This document shows, piece by piece, positions 20,942-31,109 of a DNA stretch of 64,000 nucleotides. The stretch covers positions 503,541,336-503,605,335 of the forward strand of contig NC_053390.1 of the NCBI RefSeq assembly GCF_905171765.1, given 5' to 3'. Numbering within the stretch: the stretch's first letter is position 1; the number at the start of each line of letters is the position of its first letter. Below the pieces are notes generated by a model that was not told the DNA's origin, made no database searches, and saw only the letters and a program-made list of their open reading frames with translations. The position numbers and the translations under genes are program-made. The stretch comes from Bufo bufo. Taxonomy: Eukaryota; Chordata; Amphibia; Anura; Bufonidae.

Positions 20942-21093
20942 TTAAAGTGACACTGGTTAGATTTGCAAAAAACGGCCTGGTCCTTAAGGTGAAATATGGC
21001 AGTGTCCTTAAGGGGTTAAAGTGACACTGGTCAGATTTTCAAAAAATTGCCTGGTCCTTAAGGTGAAATAAGGCTGTGTCCTTAAGGGGTTAA
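20942..21093. repeat. 76-bp direct duplication of the family A terminus
   Basis: Two consecutive copies run from TTAAAGTGACACTGGT to CCTTAAGGGGTTAA, differing at a few bases (gttagatttgc/gtcagattttc, atatggcag/ataaggctg). The element therefore has a doubled terminal repeat. Confidence 0.85.
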
Positions 21094-21325
21094 GGCTAGT
21101 TTCACACTAGCGCTATTAGTTCCGCCAGGCTGTTTCTGGATGTTACTGCAATGCCCTCCGGCCCCATTGACTACAGTGGGATCTAAAATATTTGCCGGGT
21201 AGGGGCCGGATCTCTTAGTCAATGGGCCATTGCGGTAACATTGGCAGATGGCCCAGAGAACTCCAGTAGGCTGTTCCCTGACTAAACAGCCTGCCGACAC
21301 TAATAACGTTCATGTGAAAGAAGCC
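21094..21325. mobile_element. MITE with GGCTAGTTTCACACTAGCG end, TAA target duplication
   Basis: The left end GGCTAGTTTCACACTAGCGC pairs imperfectly with the right end CATGTGAAAGAAGCC. TAA flanks both sides (21091-21093, 21326-21328). The interior is an imperfect palindrome around 'gcggtaacattg'. Confidence 0.78.
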
Positions 21326-21901
21326 TAAAATGGAGGGCCCAGGGAATTTTTTATTATATACTATGCATTAATCATTGTGAAGTTTGTATTGTGAACCAGA
21401 AACTCGCTTTAAGGAATTTCCCTCCTTAGTACAAATATGACGGTGACACAAATGATTTTACATCTATAGCTATGTGCTATAGATGAAGCAGCATTCATTT
21501 AGCCTGCATTTTTACCTGAAAGGATCATGACTCATGTTTCAACCACAAGAGGAGGAAAATCTATCTTATGATACAATCAGGTGTATGACGTAGTGACTGA
21601 AGCCACATTTCTTTCACATCCCTCTTTGGATAATTGAAGCATCCCACAGTTTGAAAGGGCCAACAGTCTTTGTGTTCCTGCCTCATGCGTGGCCTGGCTG
21701 TGGTTTTGAGTATGTCACAGCTGCTCTAAATACACCTCCTCGCTCTGCAGAAGCATCTTATTACAAACCACAGCTGTAAACTACTTTAAGTCGGCTGTTG
21801 TTTCATCACCTACATTCTCCGCTCATGATTTCAGAACATGACAAATATAACTGCAGTAAAGACACATTAGAATTAGCGAAGTAATTATAGCATCGAAGAG
21901 G
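21326..21901 (+). promoter_or_regulatory. Low-repeat sequence upstream of candidate exon, possible promoter
   Basis: One of the few stretches without recognisable transposon signatures. It contains a CTAAATAC box near 21726 and two CAGCTG E-boxes (near 21720 and 21771). These are common short words, so promoter function is only a suggestion, based on their position before the candidate exon. Confidence 0.25.
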
Positions 21902-22007
21902 ATGAAGTGGATGAATTTGCTGTTTACGCGTGCTGGTACCAGAAGCGGGATTCATATATCATGTGGGATGCTCTTACTAAATTATTTAGTTGCGGGACAG
22001 CAGACAG
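21902..22007 (+). CDS. Candidate first coding exon with signal peptide and splice donor
   Basis: From the ATG at 21902 (a second ATG lies three codons later) 35 codons run to a consensus splice donor CAG|GTAAGC, with the exon ending at 22007 and the intron in phase 1. The peptide starts MKWMNLLFTRAGTRSGIHIS and continues with a hydrophobic core (CGMLLLNYLVAG) before QQT, like a cleavable signal peptide. Phase-1 first exons of this kind are usual in genes for secreted or membrane proteins with Ig-like or similar domains. I could not match it to a gene. No partner exon was found downstream in the window, which then turns into repeats. A chance ORF is possible. Confidence 0.33.
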
Positions 22008-22136
22008 GTAAGCTTATGTAGAGACACAGCAACTAAATGTATCCTACGTTTCTGCTTTGAGCACTTGAAAAGCATAGTTATTGTCAGTCTGGGTATTGTA
22101 GTTGTGATTGAGATATTGTGCGTAATATTGCTTTTA

Positions 22137-22441
22137 AAGGGGTATTTTGGCATTTCGCTAGGATATGCTATCAATGTCTAATAGGTGCTATTCCCACTTC
22201 CTATCTCCAAAACAAGGTTTTGCTATGAATAGAGAACATACCGTGCATGTGCTGCTTTCTTCATTCACTGCAGTATTCTGGCTATTTTCAGAAGTTCTAT
22301 AGCAATGACTGGAGAAAGCAGCACATGTGGCATGCCCTCCATTCACAGAGGAGCCTTGTTTTTGTTAACTTCAGGTTATTGGAGCCAATACATTATAATA
22401 CTGTATGGAGCGTCGCTTCAGAAGTCGATTCGCTCATCCCT
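22137..22441. repeat. Fragments of dispersed repeats
   Basis: Begins at AAAGGGGTATTTTGGC, resembling a common MITE end, with an internal inverted pair (gcatgtgctgctttct/agaaagcagcacatg). From about 22380 a second fragment (ggagccaatacattataata) ends in ATTCGCTCATCCCTAG at 22441, the family seen at 13766, 16060 and 19785. Confidence 0.55.
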
Positions 22442-23710
22442 AGCTCTGACCTGTTTGGTGCTCACAGGTTGAGGCCATCCCTGGATAGCATCAACCTTGT
22501 TGACCTGGGGTTTAATTATGCCTCGCCCGATCACATACCCCAAGTAGCGCGTCTCCTCCATCCCGACAACACACTTTTTGGTGTTTGTGGTCAGGCCAGC
22601 TGCCCTTAGAGAGTTCACTACGGCCTGTACTTTGGCTAAGTAACTCTCCCAGTCATAGCTGAAGATGATGATATCATCCAGATATGCAGATATGCTGAGG
22701 CGTATCTCCTGTGAGGCTTCAGCACTATTTACATTAAACGTTCACACAACATAGTGAAAAAGACCCTCAGGAGTAAGGCTACTTTCTCACTTGCGCTCAG
22801 AGAGGATCCATCTGCTGTCTGCACAGACGGATCCGCTCCTATAATGCAGACGTTTGGATCCGTTCAGAACAGATCCGTCTGCATTATAGTTTAGAAAAAA
22901 TTCTAAGTCTGAAAGTTGTTCAGACGGATCCGTCCAGACTTTACATTGAAAGTCAATGGGGGACGGATCCGTTTGAAAATTGAGCCATATTGTGTCAACT
23001 TCAAACGGATCCGTCCAGACTTACAATGTAAGTCAATGGGGACGGATCCGTTTGGGGGGAGCCACTCGATCTTTGATTTCCCCGCCACAGAGTCCAGAAC
23101 ATGGTGAAATCCCGTCCCAAAATGAGGTCATGGGGCAAGTTCATGACGATCCCTACCTTATGTCGTCTCTCTCCACATGGGGTCTGGATGCCGACAACCG
23201 TGGTAGGATAATCTTTTAAGTCCCCATGAATACATAGGACCCCGATTGTGCGGCCTGTGACAAACCCTGGGTCTATGTGGGTGCCATTAACTAGAGTCTC
23301 CCGACTTCCAACAGAGCCACCACCTGGCACCCTGCCATGGTCACCCGGCAGAGGTGGCGCTCATCATCCGAGTCTGGGGTGCCAGCCAAGTAAACCGGGG
23401 CCGCAGAAAGAGACACCTTCCAGGCAGAGTTTCAGTCCATAGACTCAGGGTTGTGGGGACAATTGGCCGTGATATGGCCAGGCAGGATCAACAGGTGGGA
23501 GCATCCCCCCTCCTCCCCTGGGGTATCACCCTAATATGGGTAGTTGCCCCGGCCCGGGAACTTGTGGCAACCATGGGCCCTCAGGCCTTGGGGTTGACCT
23601 GGGATTGAGGGCCTTTCTTCACGAGATTTGGGGTAGCCCAGTACCTCTCCACTATCCCCATCAGAGCATTGGCGTCAACTGGGTCCCCATGTATTTGACT
23701 TAGCAAACTG
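22442..23710 (-). pseudogene. Ty3/gypsy (gmr1-like) remnant: gag end, protease, RT fragment
   Basis: Minus-strand retrotransposon remains. From the 5' side: a gag-type C-terminal region with a CPHNPESMD-like knuckle end (about 23480-23440), a protease-like segment (SRETLVNGTHIDPGF... VGVLCIHGDLKDYP-like... LILGRDF, 23330-23070) and an RT piece with YLDDIIIFS, KVQAVVNSLRAAGLT and TRYLGYVIGRGIIKPQVN (about 22700-22446). The RT and protease stretches closely resemble the plus-strand element at 56-60 kb. Everything between protease and RT is missing, and a truncated MITE (22778-23052) sits there. The aspartic-protease DSG is replaced by EVG. It is non-functional. Confidence 0.82.
22778..23052. 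mobile_element. Truncated MITE of the GGCTACTTT family
   Basis: The left end AGGCTACTTTCTCACTTGCG and repeated 'cggatccgt' palindromes match the element at 20481. The right end is missing and the sequence passes directly into the gypsy protease region. Confidence 0.7.
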
Positions 23711-23860
23711 TATGTCTCTTAAAGGGAGACTGTCACCTGTTTTTCACCAATATAACTAAGAACACTGCCCCATAGAAGATTGCATACACATCCCAAACAC
23801 ATACCTATGTGCACTTTGTGTATTCCATGTTGTATTGTGTATTCTGCACTTAATACCCTT
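23697..23860. repeat. Partial copy of TTAA MITE with duplicated flank
   Basis: Shares GACTTAGCAAACTGTATGTC (the flank) plus TTAAAGGGAGNCTGTCACC and about 100 further bases with 25337-25470. A shared flank outside the element indicates a duplicated DNA segment rather than two separate insertions. The right end of the MITE is absent. Confidence 0.75.
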
Positions 23861-24451
23861 TGGTATTTTGCAGAAGTACCCAGCTTTTCTTGATGTTGAA
23901 ATGAATAAACTTTATTTTTATTTTTTTCTATGAAGGAACACAGGACTTTTCATGGGGTGTCTTGTAACTAGGGGATGGACACAAGGGCTGTCATTGTGTC
24001 TGTAACGTCCACCTTGTCCTACATTCTCCCCTCTAGGTCATCTAAATCCACCCCTTCCGGTCAGACGGTGCAATCCTCTTTCAGTCAGTCTATTCTCATC
24101 TGTTCATGAGGACAGATCTCTGATGTTATGAGAACATTTACCTTTGTTACAGTCCAAATATAACATCAAACATAGAAACAAACAAATCTGACAATATAGG
24201 CATGAACACATGAAGGGCCCATAAGAAATTTTTTATTGAATTCAATAACATAAAATGTAGAGCTCAATGAAAAATGTTGCTACCAATAAAAAACAAAAAT
24301 CTCCCAAGAAAAAATTCAAATTCCTAATGTGCATTATCAAAACAAACATTGCACTCCACTTTCTTGTTTCATATACATTCACATTTTCATTTATTCATTT
24401 CTTGCTGCAGCATCATTTATTCATACCCACAAATAGCTCATAACCACACCT
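23861..24451. other. Unassigned AT-rich sequence
   Basis: No coding motif was recognised. On the minus strand, 'attgaattcaataaaaaatt' near 24225-24245 resembles a polyadenylation region, which could mark a retroelement or processed transcript, but nothing upstream supports it. Confidence 0.35.
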
Positions 24452-24758
24452 TTAGGGCTCATTCACATGACAGTCAACTTGAATGGGTCCATGATCTGTC
24501 CGCACCGCAAAAAAAACATGTTTTTTTTTGCAGTGCGGAGGCATGGAAAGAAACCCCAAGGAAGAACTCTGTAGTTCTTTCACGGGGTTCCATGCCTCCA
24601 TTCCGCACTGATCTTCCAGATTGCAGACCCACTCAACTGAATAAGTCCGCATCTGTGATGCGGGGTGCACACAGCCAGTGCCCACATATTGCGGACCCAA
24701 TGTTTACAGGCCACAATACGGGCACGGCTGGGTAACGGCCGTGCGCATGAGCCCTTAT
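24452..24758. mobile_element. MITE with AGGGCTCATTCACATGAC end
   Basis: The left end AGGGCTCATTCACATGACAG is mirrored by GGCCGTGCGCATGAGCCCTT at the right. The interior has a strong hairpin (gcggaggcatggaaagaaac / ggttccatgcctccattccgc). Same family as 14783-15101. Confidence 0.78.
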
Positions 24759-25358
24759 ACTTGAAGCACAGACTGCACACACAGCTCTGCTAAGCATCTA
24801 TCAGTCTCCACTTCAACACAACTGCAACTTAAAGCTTCATTCAGTCACATTCCACTGAATGATTTATGACTTTCATCTGCACAGCTTTCCTGGAAACAGA
24901 TACACACACCACACTGAGAATTGCTGATAATCTCTGTTGCTGTTCTGCCATTCTTTCCAACCCGTTTTGGTCTTCAACTGTAATCAATAAAAATGTCATA
25001 ACAAGACAGCATAAAAGTTATAATCATACAATAATTTGCCACACGGGCTTAATCAATGGTGGTGCGCATATGATAATTTTCCTTTAAGGCTGGGTTCCCA
25101 CATTACAATTAGCTGCTTGGGAAAGAAGAAAGAAAACTTTTATTATTATCCTAAGTAATCTTCACTTTTCTGTCTTGTAAAAAGTTATTGCATCACGTAC
25201 TAAACACATGCTAGACTCTATTTGTCTTACTGCTCTGTCTGATACTTCATACCCCCTCCAATACAAACCAGTCACTTTTAGATCCTTCTTGACAAAGCAA
25301 TCAGAATCCAAAATCCCTTATCTAAAGAATGTATATGACTTAGCAAACTGTATGTCTC
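24759..25358. other. Unassigned sequence
   Basis: No gene or repeat end was recognised apart from a short MITE-like word (aaggctgggttcccacatta) near 25087. Confidence 0.35.
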
Positions 25359-25362
25359 TTAA

Positions 25363-25910
25363 AGGGAGTCTGTCACCTGTTTTTCACCAATATAACTAAG
25401 AGCACTGACCCACAGAAGATTGCATACACATCCCAATTCCCAAACATACCTGTGTGCACTTTGTGTCTGTATTCCATGTCCAGGAAAAGCACTTTGATTC
25501 TGCTGGAAAACAGCTCCTAAGTGCCCAGCTCTGCTGCTGCAAGTGCCCAAAGCAAACCAGACTGAAGAGGGGAGGATTGCTTTAGTTGCTCATATCTTGG
25601 GATTGGTAGCCACTAGAAATATAAACCTGACCTTGTTTAAAAGCTGGCATTCCAACCTTTAAAGAATCATAGCATTATATCCACTATATCAAAAGACATA
25701 GCCGTTAGAAATCGAGTCAGGAGTGAAAGCTGTTTTTACTTTCACTTTCAGCTGGGCACTTGGGAGCTGTTTTCTAGCAGAATAAAAGTGCTTTTCCTGG
25801 ACATGGAATAAAGACACAAAGTGCACAAAGGTATGCCAGGAATGTGTCTGCAATCTTCTGTGGTACAGTGCTCTTAGATATATTGGTGAAAAAGAGGTGA
25901 CAGACTCCCT
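25363..25910. mobile_element. MITE with AGGGAGTCTGTCACC ends, TTAA target duplication
   Basis: The left end AGGGAGTCTGTCACCTGTTT and the right end GGTGACAGACTCCCT are inverted repeats. TTAA flanks both sides (25359-25362 and 25911-25914). The interior is an imperfect palindrome that includes 'tccaggaaaagcact' and its complement. TTAA duplication fits piggyBac or Kolobok-type elements. No transposase gene. Confidence 0.85.
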
Positions 25911-25914
25911 TTAA

Positions 25915-27098
25915 CAAGTCTTCCCTGTTAAGGCTGGGGGATGGGATCAGCCCACACGCAGCCTTCAGCCCCCCTTTCCTGACTCTTATCTCTCAAGAAT
26001 TCATCCAACTTTCCTGAGACTTCAGACTAGAAGGTGGATGGATGGGGCCATAAAATAACACTATCTGTATGAGTCTATATCCCTTAACAGTCCAGACACA
26101 CCAACCTTTGTTTAAAGTTAGGGTATTCTTCAAGGACACATTTCTTCTGTAACCTTATTCAACTTTCTACATTTACTAAACAATACTTAATTTTTCTGAT
26201 CAACATATCTTCTCACCCTCTAGAAACCAGAACTATTTCAACAGAGATATTTTCCGAACACCTTCATCTTCATATTCTTAGTGGTAGCTACAGATCTATT
26301 GGCATACACTAGGTACAATACTTATATTTGTTATGAACAAACAAATCTAATCTCTAATGCTATAGCATTAGGGTACCGAAATTTCGGAACATTTAAAATA
26401 AGTGCCATTCTGATCCTTGTACACACTTATGCGCATTCTCTCTTGCAGTGCCATAAATTAACATCTTGACACTGCTCTGTTTTCTAACTCATCAGAACTC
26501 CCCTCAACATCACAGGAGCTCTGATGTCCACAGTCTGCAAGCTCTTACTTCACAGAGTCTTTTTATTCATATCGGCTTAGTTCTAAAACTTTCAAAAGAA
26601 CATTGCTAGATTCTACCAAGATTACTACAGCTCCACTCATAGCTCGTAGCAGATTTGCACAACACTTGGAACTCTAATAGTCCACCCACAGATTATTATT
26701 TCATGCAAATGCCCGTGTTCCCATTTGGAGCGGTGGGTCCAAACTACCCTCTCTCTCTGTAACACCCAATCAACGATAAGCATCACTAGCCTAAATATGC
26801 AACATGCAATATGGGGTAGCACTCTGGTTGCCATGTCGTAGCACATGGACGACACCCCAAGGTGTCCAAGAAATAGGGCAAATCAATACTTACATCCTAC
26901 CTAGAATGAAGTCTTCAACGGAGTGCCAATTAATTGTTAGTGCAGACCACAGTTATTCCCATCAACCCCTCCTCCAGTGTGCATTACACATGTCTCTGAG
27001 ATCATTAAGGAATGTTTTCTTATCAGTATAATCGGGGATGGGTATTATATTACAAGGCATATCATTACACAGAATGGTAATAATAAAAAGGAACATAA
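25915..27098. other. Unassigned sequence
   Basis: About 1.2 kb without tandem repeats, transposon ends or convincing coding similarity. Short frames (26281-26469, minus 26637-26855, 26804-27031) show no motif. It may include old retroelement or genuine intergenic DNA. Confidence 0.35.
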
Positions 27099-27102
27099 TT
27101 AA

Positions 27103-27131
27103 CCACCTCAGCTCCCCTAGCTTAAACACCT
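27103..27131 (-). repeat. Isolated terminal repeat matching the end at 34522
   Basis: TTAA (27099-27102) is followed by CCACCTCAGCTCCCCTAGCT and TAAACACC. The reverse complement of the sequence ending at 34522 reads CCACCTCAGCCCCCAGTGCT then TAAACACC. The two can therefore be the ends of one TTAA-flanked element of about 7.4 kb. A family A element follows at once. Confidence 0.65.
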
Positions 27132-28430
27132 TTAACCCCTTAAGGACTCAGCCCTATTTCACCTTAAGGACTTGGCCATTTTTTGCAAATCTGACCAGTG
27201 TCACTTTAAGTGCTGATAACTTTAAAACGCTTTGACTTATCCAGGCCGTTATGAGATTGTTTTTTCATCACATATTGTACTTCATGACACTGCTAAAATT
27301 GGGTCAAAAAAGTTAATTTTTTTGCATAAAAAAATACCATATTTTCAGTTTCTTTACTTCTGTAATACATAGTAATACCCCCAAAAATTGTGATGACTTT
27401 ACATTCCCCATATGTCTACTTCATGTTTGTAGCCTTTTGGGAATGATATTTTATTTTTTGGGGATGTTACAAGGCTTAGAAGTTTAGAAGCAAATCTTGA
27501 AATTTTTTCAGAAATTTACAAAAACCCAATTTTTAGGGACCACTACAGGTCTGAAGTCACTTTGCGAGGCTTACATAATAGAAACCGAACAAAAATGACC
27601 CCATTCTATAAACTACACCCCTCAAGGTATTCAAAACTGATTTTACAAACTTCGCTAACCCTTTAGGTGTTGCACAAGAGTTATTGGCAAATGGGGATGA
27701 AATTTGAGAATTTCATTTTTTTGCCTAATTTTCCATTTTAACCCATTTTTTCCACTAACAAAGCAAGGGTTAACAGCCAAACAAGACTATCTTTATTGCC
27801 CTGACTCTGCCGTTTACATAAACACCCCATATGTGGCCGTAAACTACTGTACGGGCACACAGTAGGGCGTAGAGGGAAAGGTGCGCCGTATGGTTTTTGG
27901 AAGCCAGATTTTGCTGGACTGTTTTTTTGACACCATGTCCCATTTGAAGCCCCCCTGATGCACCCCTAGAGTAGAAACTCCATAAAAGTGACCCCATCTA
28001 AGAAACTGCACCCCTCAAGGTATTCAAAAGTGATTTTACAAACTTTGTTAACCCTTTAGGTGTTGCACAAGATTTAATGGAAAATAGAGATACAATTTCA
28101 AAATTTCACATTTTTGGCAGATTTTCCATTTTTATATTTTTTTTCCAGTTACAAAGCAAGGGTTAACAGCCAAACAAAACTCATTATTTATGGCCCTGAT
28201 TCTGTAGTTTACAGAAACACCTCATATGTGGTCGTAAACCGCTGTACGGGCACACGGCAGGGCACAGAAGGAAAGGAATGCCATACGGTTTTTGGAAGGC
28301 AGATTTTGCTGAACTGTTTTTTTTGACACCATGTCCCATTTGAAGCCCCCCTGATGCACCCCTAGAGTAGAAACTTCCAAAAAATGACCCCATTTTAGAA
28401 ACTACGGGATAGGGTGGCAGTTTTGTTGGT
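27132..28430 (-). mobile_element. TTAA-ended repeat, family A copy 2, inverted
   Basis: Starts TTAACCCCTTAAGGACTCAG and runs as the reverse complement of the family A copies at 19985, 46017 and 63350. A 393-bp block (ctcaaggtattcaaaa ... agtagaaact) is duplicated in tandem at 27621-28013 and 28014-28400. Open frames such as minus 27770-27997 and 28184-28447 encode the same peptide (GLQMGHGVKK) because of the duplication and are not genes. Confidence 0.75.
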
Positions 28431-28730
28431 ACTAGTTTAGGGTACATATGATTTTTGGTTGCTCTATATTACACTTTTTTGTGCGGCAAGGTAACAAGAA
28501 ATAGATTTTTTGGCACTTTTTTTTTTTGTTATTTACAACATTCATCTGACAGGTTAGATCATGTGGTAATTTTATAGAGCAGGTTGTCACGGACGTGGCG
28601 ATACCTAATATGTATGCAATTTTTTTATTTATGTAAGTTTTACACAATGATTTCATTTAAAAAAAAAAATAATGTTTTAGTGTCTCGATAGTCTAAGAGC
28701 CATAGTTTTTTCAGTTTTTGGGCGATTATC
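28431..28730. repeat. Repeat family B fragment
   Basis: Words such as 'gcgatacctaatatgtatg', 'gtaagttttacacaatga' and 'gagccatagttttttcagtt' recur at 34530-34880, 34900-35170, 39577-39850 and, inverted, at 62440-63050. It lies directly left of the TTAA that begins the large composite. Confidence 0.7.
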
Positions 28731-28740
28731 TTAACCACCC

Positions 28741-29056
28741 CAGGACCGCCGTACGCAGGATTGCGTCTTTGCGGCGGTCCTGTTGTTCTGGGTGGACGCG
28801 CCGGTGCGTCCTCTCGCGAGACGCGAGATTTCCTGTGAACGCGCGCACACAGGCGCGCGCGTTCACAGGATCGGAAGGTAAGGGAGTGGATCTCCAGCCT
28901 GCCAGCGGCGATCGTTCGCTGGCAGGTTGGAGATGTGATTTTTTTAACCCCTAACAGGTATATTAGACGCTGTTTTGATAACAGCGTCTAATATACCTGC
29001 TACCTGGTCCTCTGGTGGTCCCCTTTGTTTGGATCGACCACCAGAGGACACAGGTA
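28741..29056. repeat. Left arm: chain of five hairpins
   Basis: Consecutive self-complementary pairs lie at 28741-28782 (CAGGACCGCC/GGCGGTCCTG), 28831-28870 (TCCTGTGAACGCGCGC), 28892-28932 (CTCCAGCCTGCCAGCG), 28953-28999 (CAGGTATATTAGACGCTGTT, 20-bp stem) and 29001-29056 (TCCTCTGGTGGTC). The arm is CpG-rich in its outer half. The reverse complement of most of it is found at 45696-46012. Confidence 0.92.
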
Positions 29057-29148
29057 GCTCAGTAATATGTTGCACCAAGCACCACTACACTACACCCCCC
29101 CCCCTGTCACTTATTAACCCCTTATTCACCCTTGATCACCCCTGATCA

Positions 29149-30545
29149 CCCCATATAGACTCCCTGATCACCCCCCTGTCATTTATTACCCCCTGTCATT
29201 GATCACCCCCCTGTAAAGCTCCATTCAGATGTCCGCATGATTTTTACAGATCCACTTATAGACTGATCGGATCCGTAAAAATCATACGGACGTCTGAATG
29301 CAGCCTTACAGGGGAGTGATCAATGACTGTGGTGATCACCCCATATAGACTCCCTGATCACCCCCCTGTCATTGATTACCCCCCTGTCATTGATTACCCC
29401 CCTGTAAAGCTCCATTCAGATGTCCGCATGATTTTTACGGATGCACTGATAGATGGATCCGATCCGCAAAACGCATACGGACGTCTGAATGAAGCCTTAC
29501 AGGGGCATGATCAATGACTGTGGTGATCACCCCCCTGTCATTGATTACCCCCCTGTAAAGCTCCATTCAGATGTCCGCATGATTTTTACGGATGCACTGA
29601 TAGATGGATCGGATCCGCAAAACGCATCCGGACGTCTGAATGAAGCCTTACAGGGGCATGATCAATGACTGTGGTTATCACCCCATATAGACTCCCTGAT
29701 CACCCCCCTGTCATTGATTACACCCCTGTCATTGATCAACCCCCTGTAAAGCTCCATTCAGATGTCCGCATGATTTTTACGGATGCACTGATAGATGGAT
29801 CCGATCCGCAAAACGCATCCGGACGTCTGAATGAAGCCTTACAGGGGCATGATCAATGACTGTGGTTATCACCCCATATAGACTCCCTGATCCCCCCTCT
29901 GTCATTGATTACACCCCTGTCATTGATCAACCCCCTGTAAAGCTCCATTCAGATGTCCGCATGATTTTTACGGATGCACTGATAGATGGATCAGATCCGC
30001 AAAACGCATCCGGACGTCTGAATGAAGCCTTACAGGGGCGTGATCAATGACTGTGGTTATCACCCCATATAGACTCCCTGATCACCCCCCTGTCATTGAT
30101 TACACCCCTGTCATTGATCAACCCCCTGAAAAGCTCCATTCAGATGTCCGCATGATTTTTACGGATGCACTGATAGATGGATCCGATCCGCAAAACGCAT
30201 CCGGACGTCTGAATGAAGCCTTACAGGGGCATGATCAATGACTGTGGTGATCACCCCATATAGACTCCCTGATCACCCCCCTGTCATTGATTACACCCCT
30301 GTCATTGATCAACCCCCTGTAAAGCTCCATTCAGATGTCCGCATGATTTTTACGGATGCACTGATAGATGGATCAGATCCGCAAAACGCATCCGGACGTC
30401 TGAATGAAGCCTTACAGGGGCGTGATCAATGACTGTGGTTATCACCCCATATAGACTCCCTGATCACCCCCCCTGTCATTGATCACCCCCCCTGTCATTG
30501 ATCACCCCCCCTGTCATTGATCACCCCCCCTGTCATTGATCACCC
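29149..30545. repeat. Tandem array, 191-bp unit
   Basis: The anchor CCCCATATAGACTCCCTGAT occurs at about 29149, 29340, 29681, 29872, 30063, 30254 and 30445. Spacing is 191 bp except for one shortened double unit. Each unit has an inner palindrome (gtccgcatgatttttacgga / tccgcaaaacgcatccggac). A 64-codon open frame repeats in each unit and is a by-product. The outer edges are C-rich 'tgatcaccccc' repeats. Confidence 0.93.
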
Positions 30546-30559
30546 TCTGTAAGACATTT

Positions 30560-31109
30560 TTTTGGCCCAAGTTAGCGGAATTTTTTTTTTTTTTCTTACA
30601 AAGTCTCATATTCCACTAACTTGTGTCAAAAAATAAAATCTCACATGAACTCACCATACCCCTCACGGAAACCAAATGCGTAAAATTTTTTAGACATTTA
30701 TATTCCAGACTTCTTCTCACGCTTTAGGGCCCCTAGAATGCCAGGGCAGTATAAATACCCCACATGTGACCCCATTTCGGAAAGAAGACACCCCCAGGTA
30801 TTCCGTGAGGGGCATATTGAGTCCATGAAAGATTGAAATTTTTGTCCTAAGTTAGCGGAACGGGAGACTTTGTGAGAAAAAAATTAAAAATATCAATTTC
30901 CGCTAACTTGTGCCAAAAAAAAAAAAATTCTATGAACTCGCCATGCCTCTCATTGAATACCTTGGGGTGTCTTCTTTCCAAAATGGGGTCACATGTGGGG
31001 TATTTATACTGCCCTGGCATTCTAGGGGCCCCAAAGCGTGAGAAGAAGTCTGGTATCCAAATGTCTAAAAATGCCCTCCTAAAAGGAATTTGGGCACCTT
31101 TGCGCATCT
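30560..31109. repeat. Palindromic block with 'cacaagttagcgga' hairpins
   Basis: Contains pairs such as AAGTTAGCGGAA / TTCCGCTAACTTG separated by A/T runs, and inverted copies of 'ccagggcagtataaataccc'. It leads into the 772-bp array. Confidence 0.8.

Larger units (their letters stand above)
19985..21093 (+). mobile_element. TTAA-ended repeat, family A copy 1, split by a MITE
   Basis: The block reads 'taccttgaggggtgtagttt', 'ttattatgtaagcctcacaa', 'catatggggaatgtaaag' and ends in CCTTAAGGGGTTAA. The same block occurs inverted at 27132-28430 and direct at about 46750-47278 and 63350-63945. No transposase gene is present, so it is non-autonomous. A MITE with a TTA target duplication lies at 20481-20941. 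Confidence 0.75.

Noticed and set aside
29323..30432. Repeated 64-codon frames starting MTVVITPYRLPD
   Set aside because: One copy per 191-bp unit; each ends within the unit and has no independent support.
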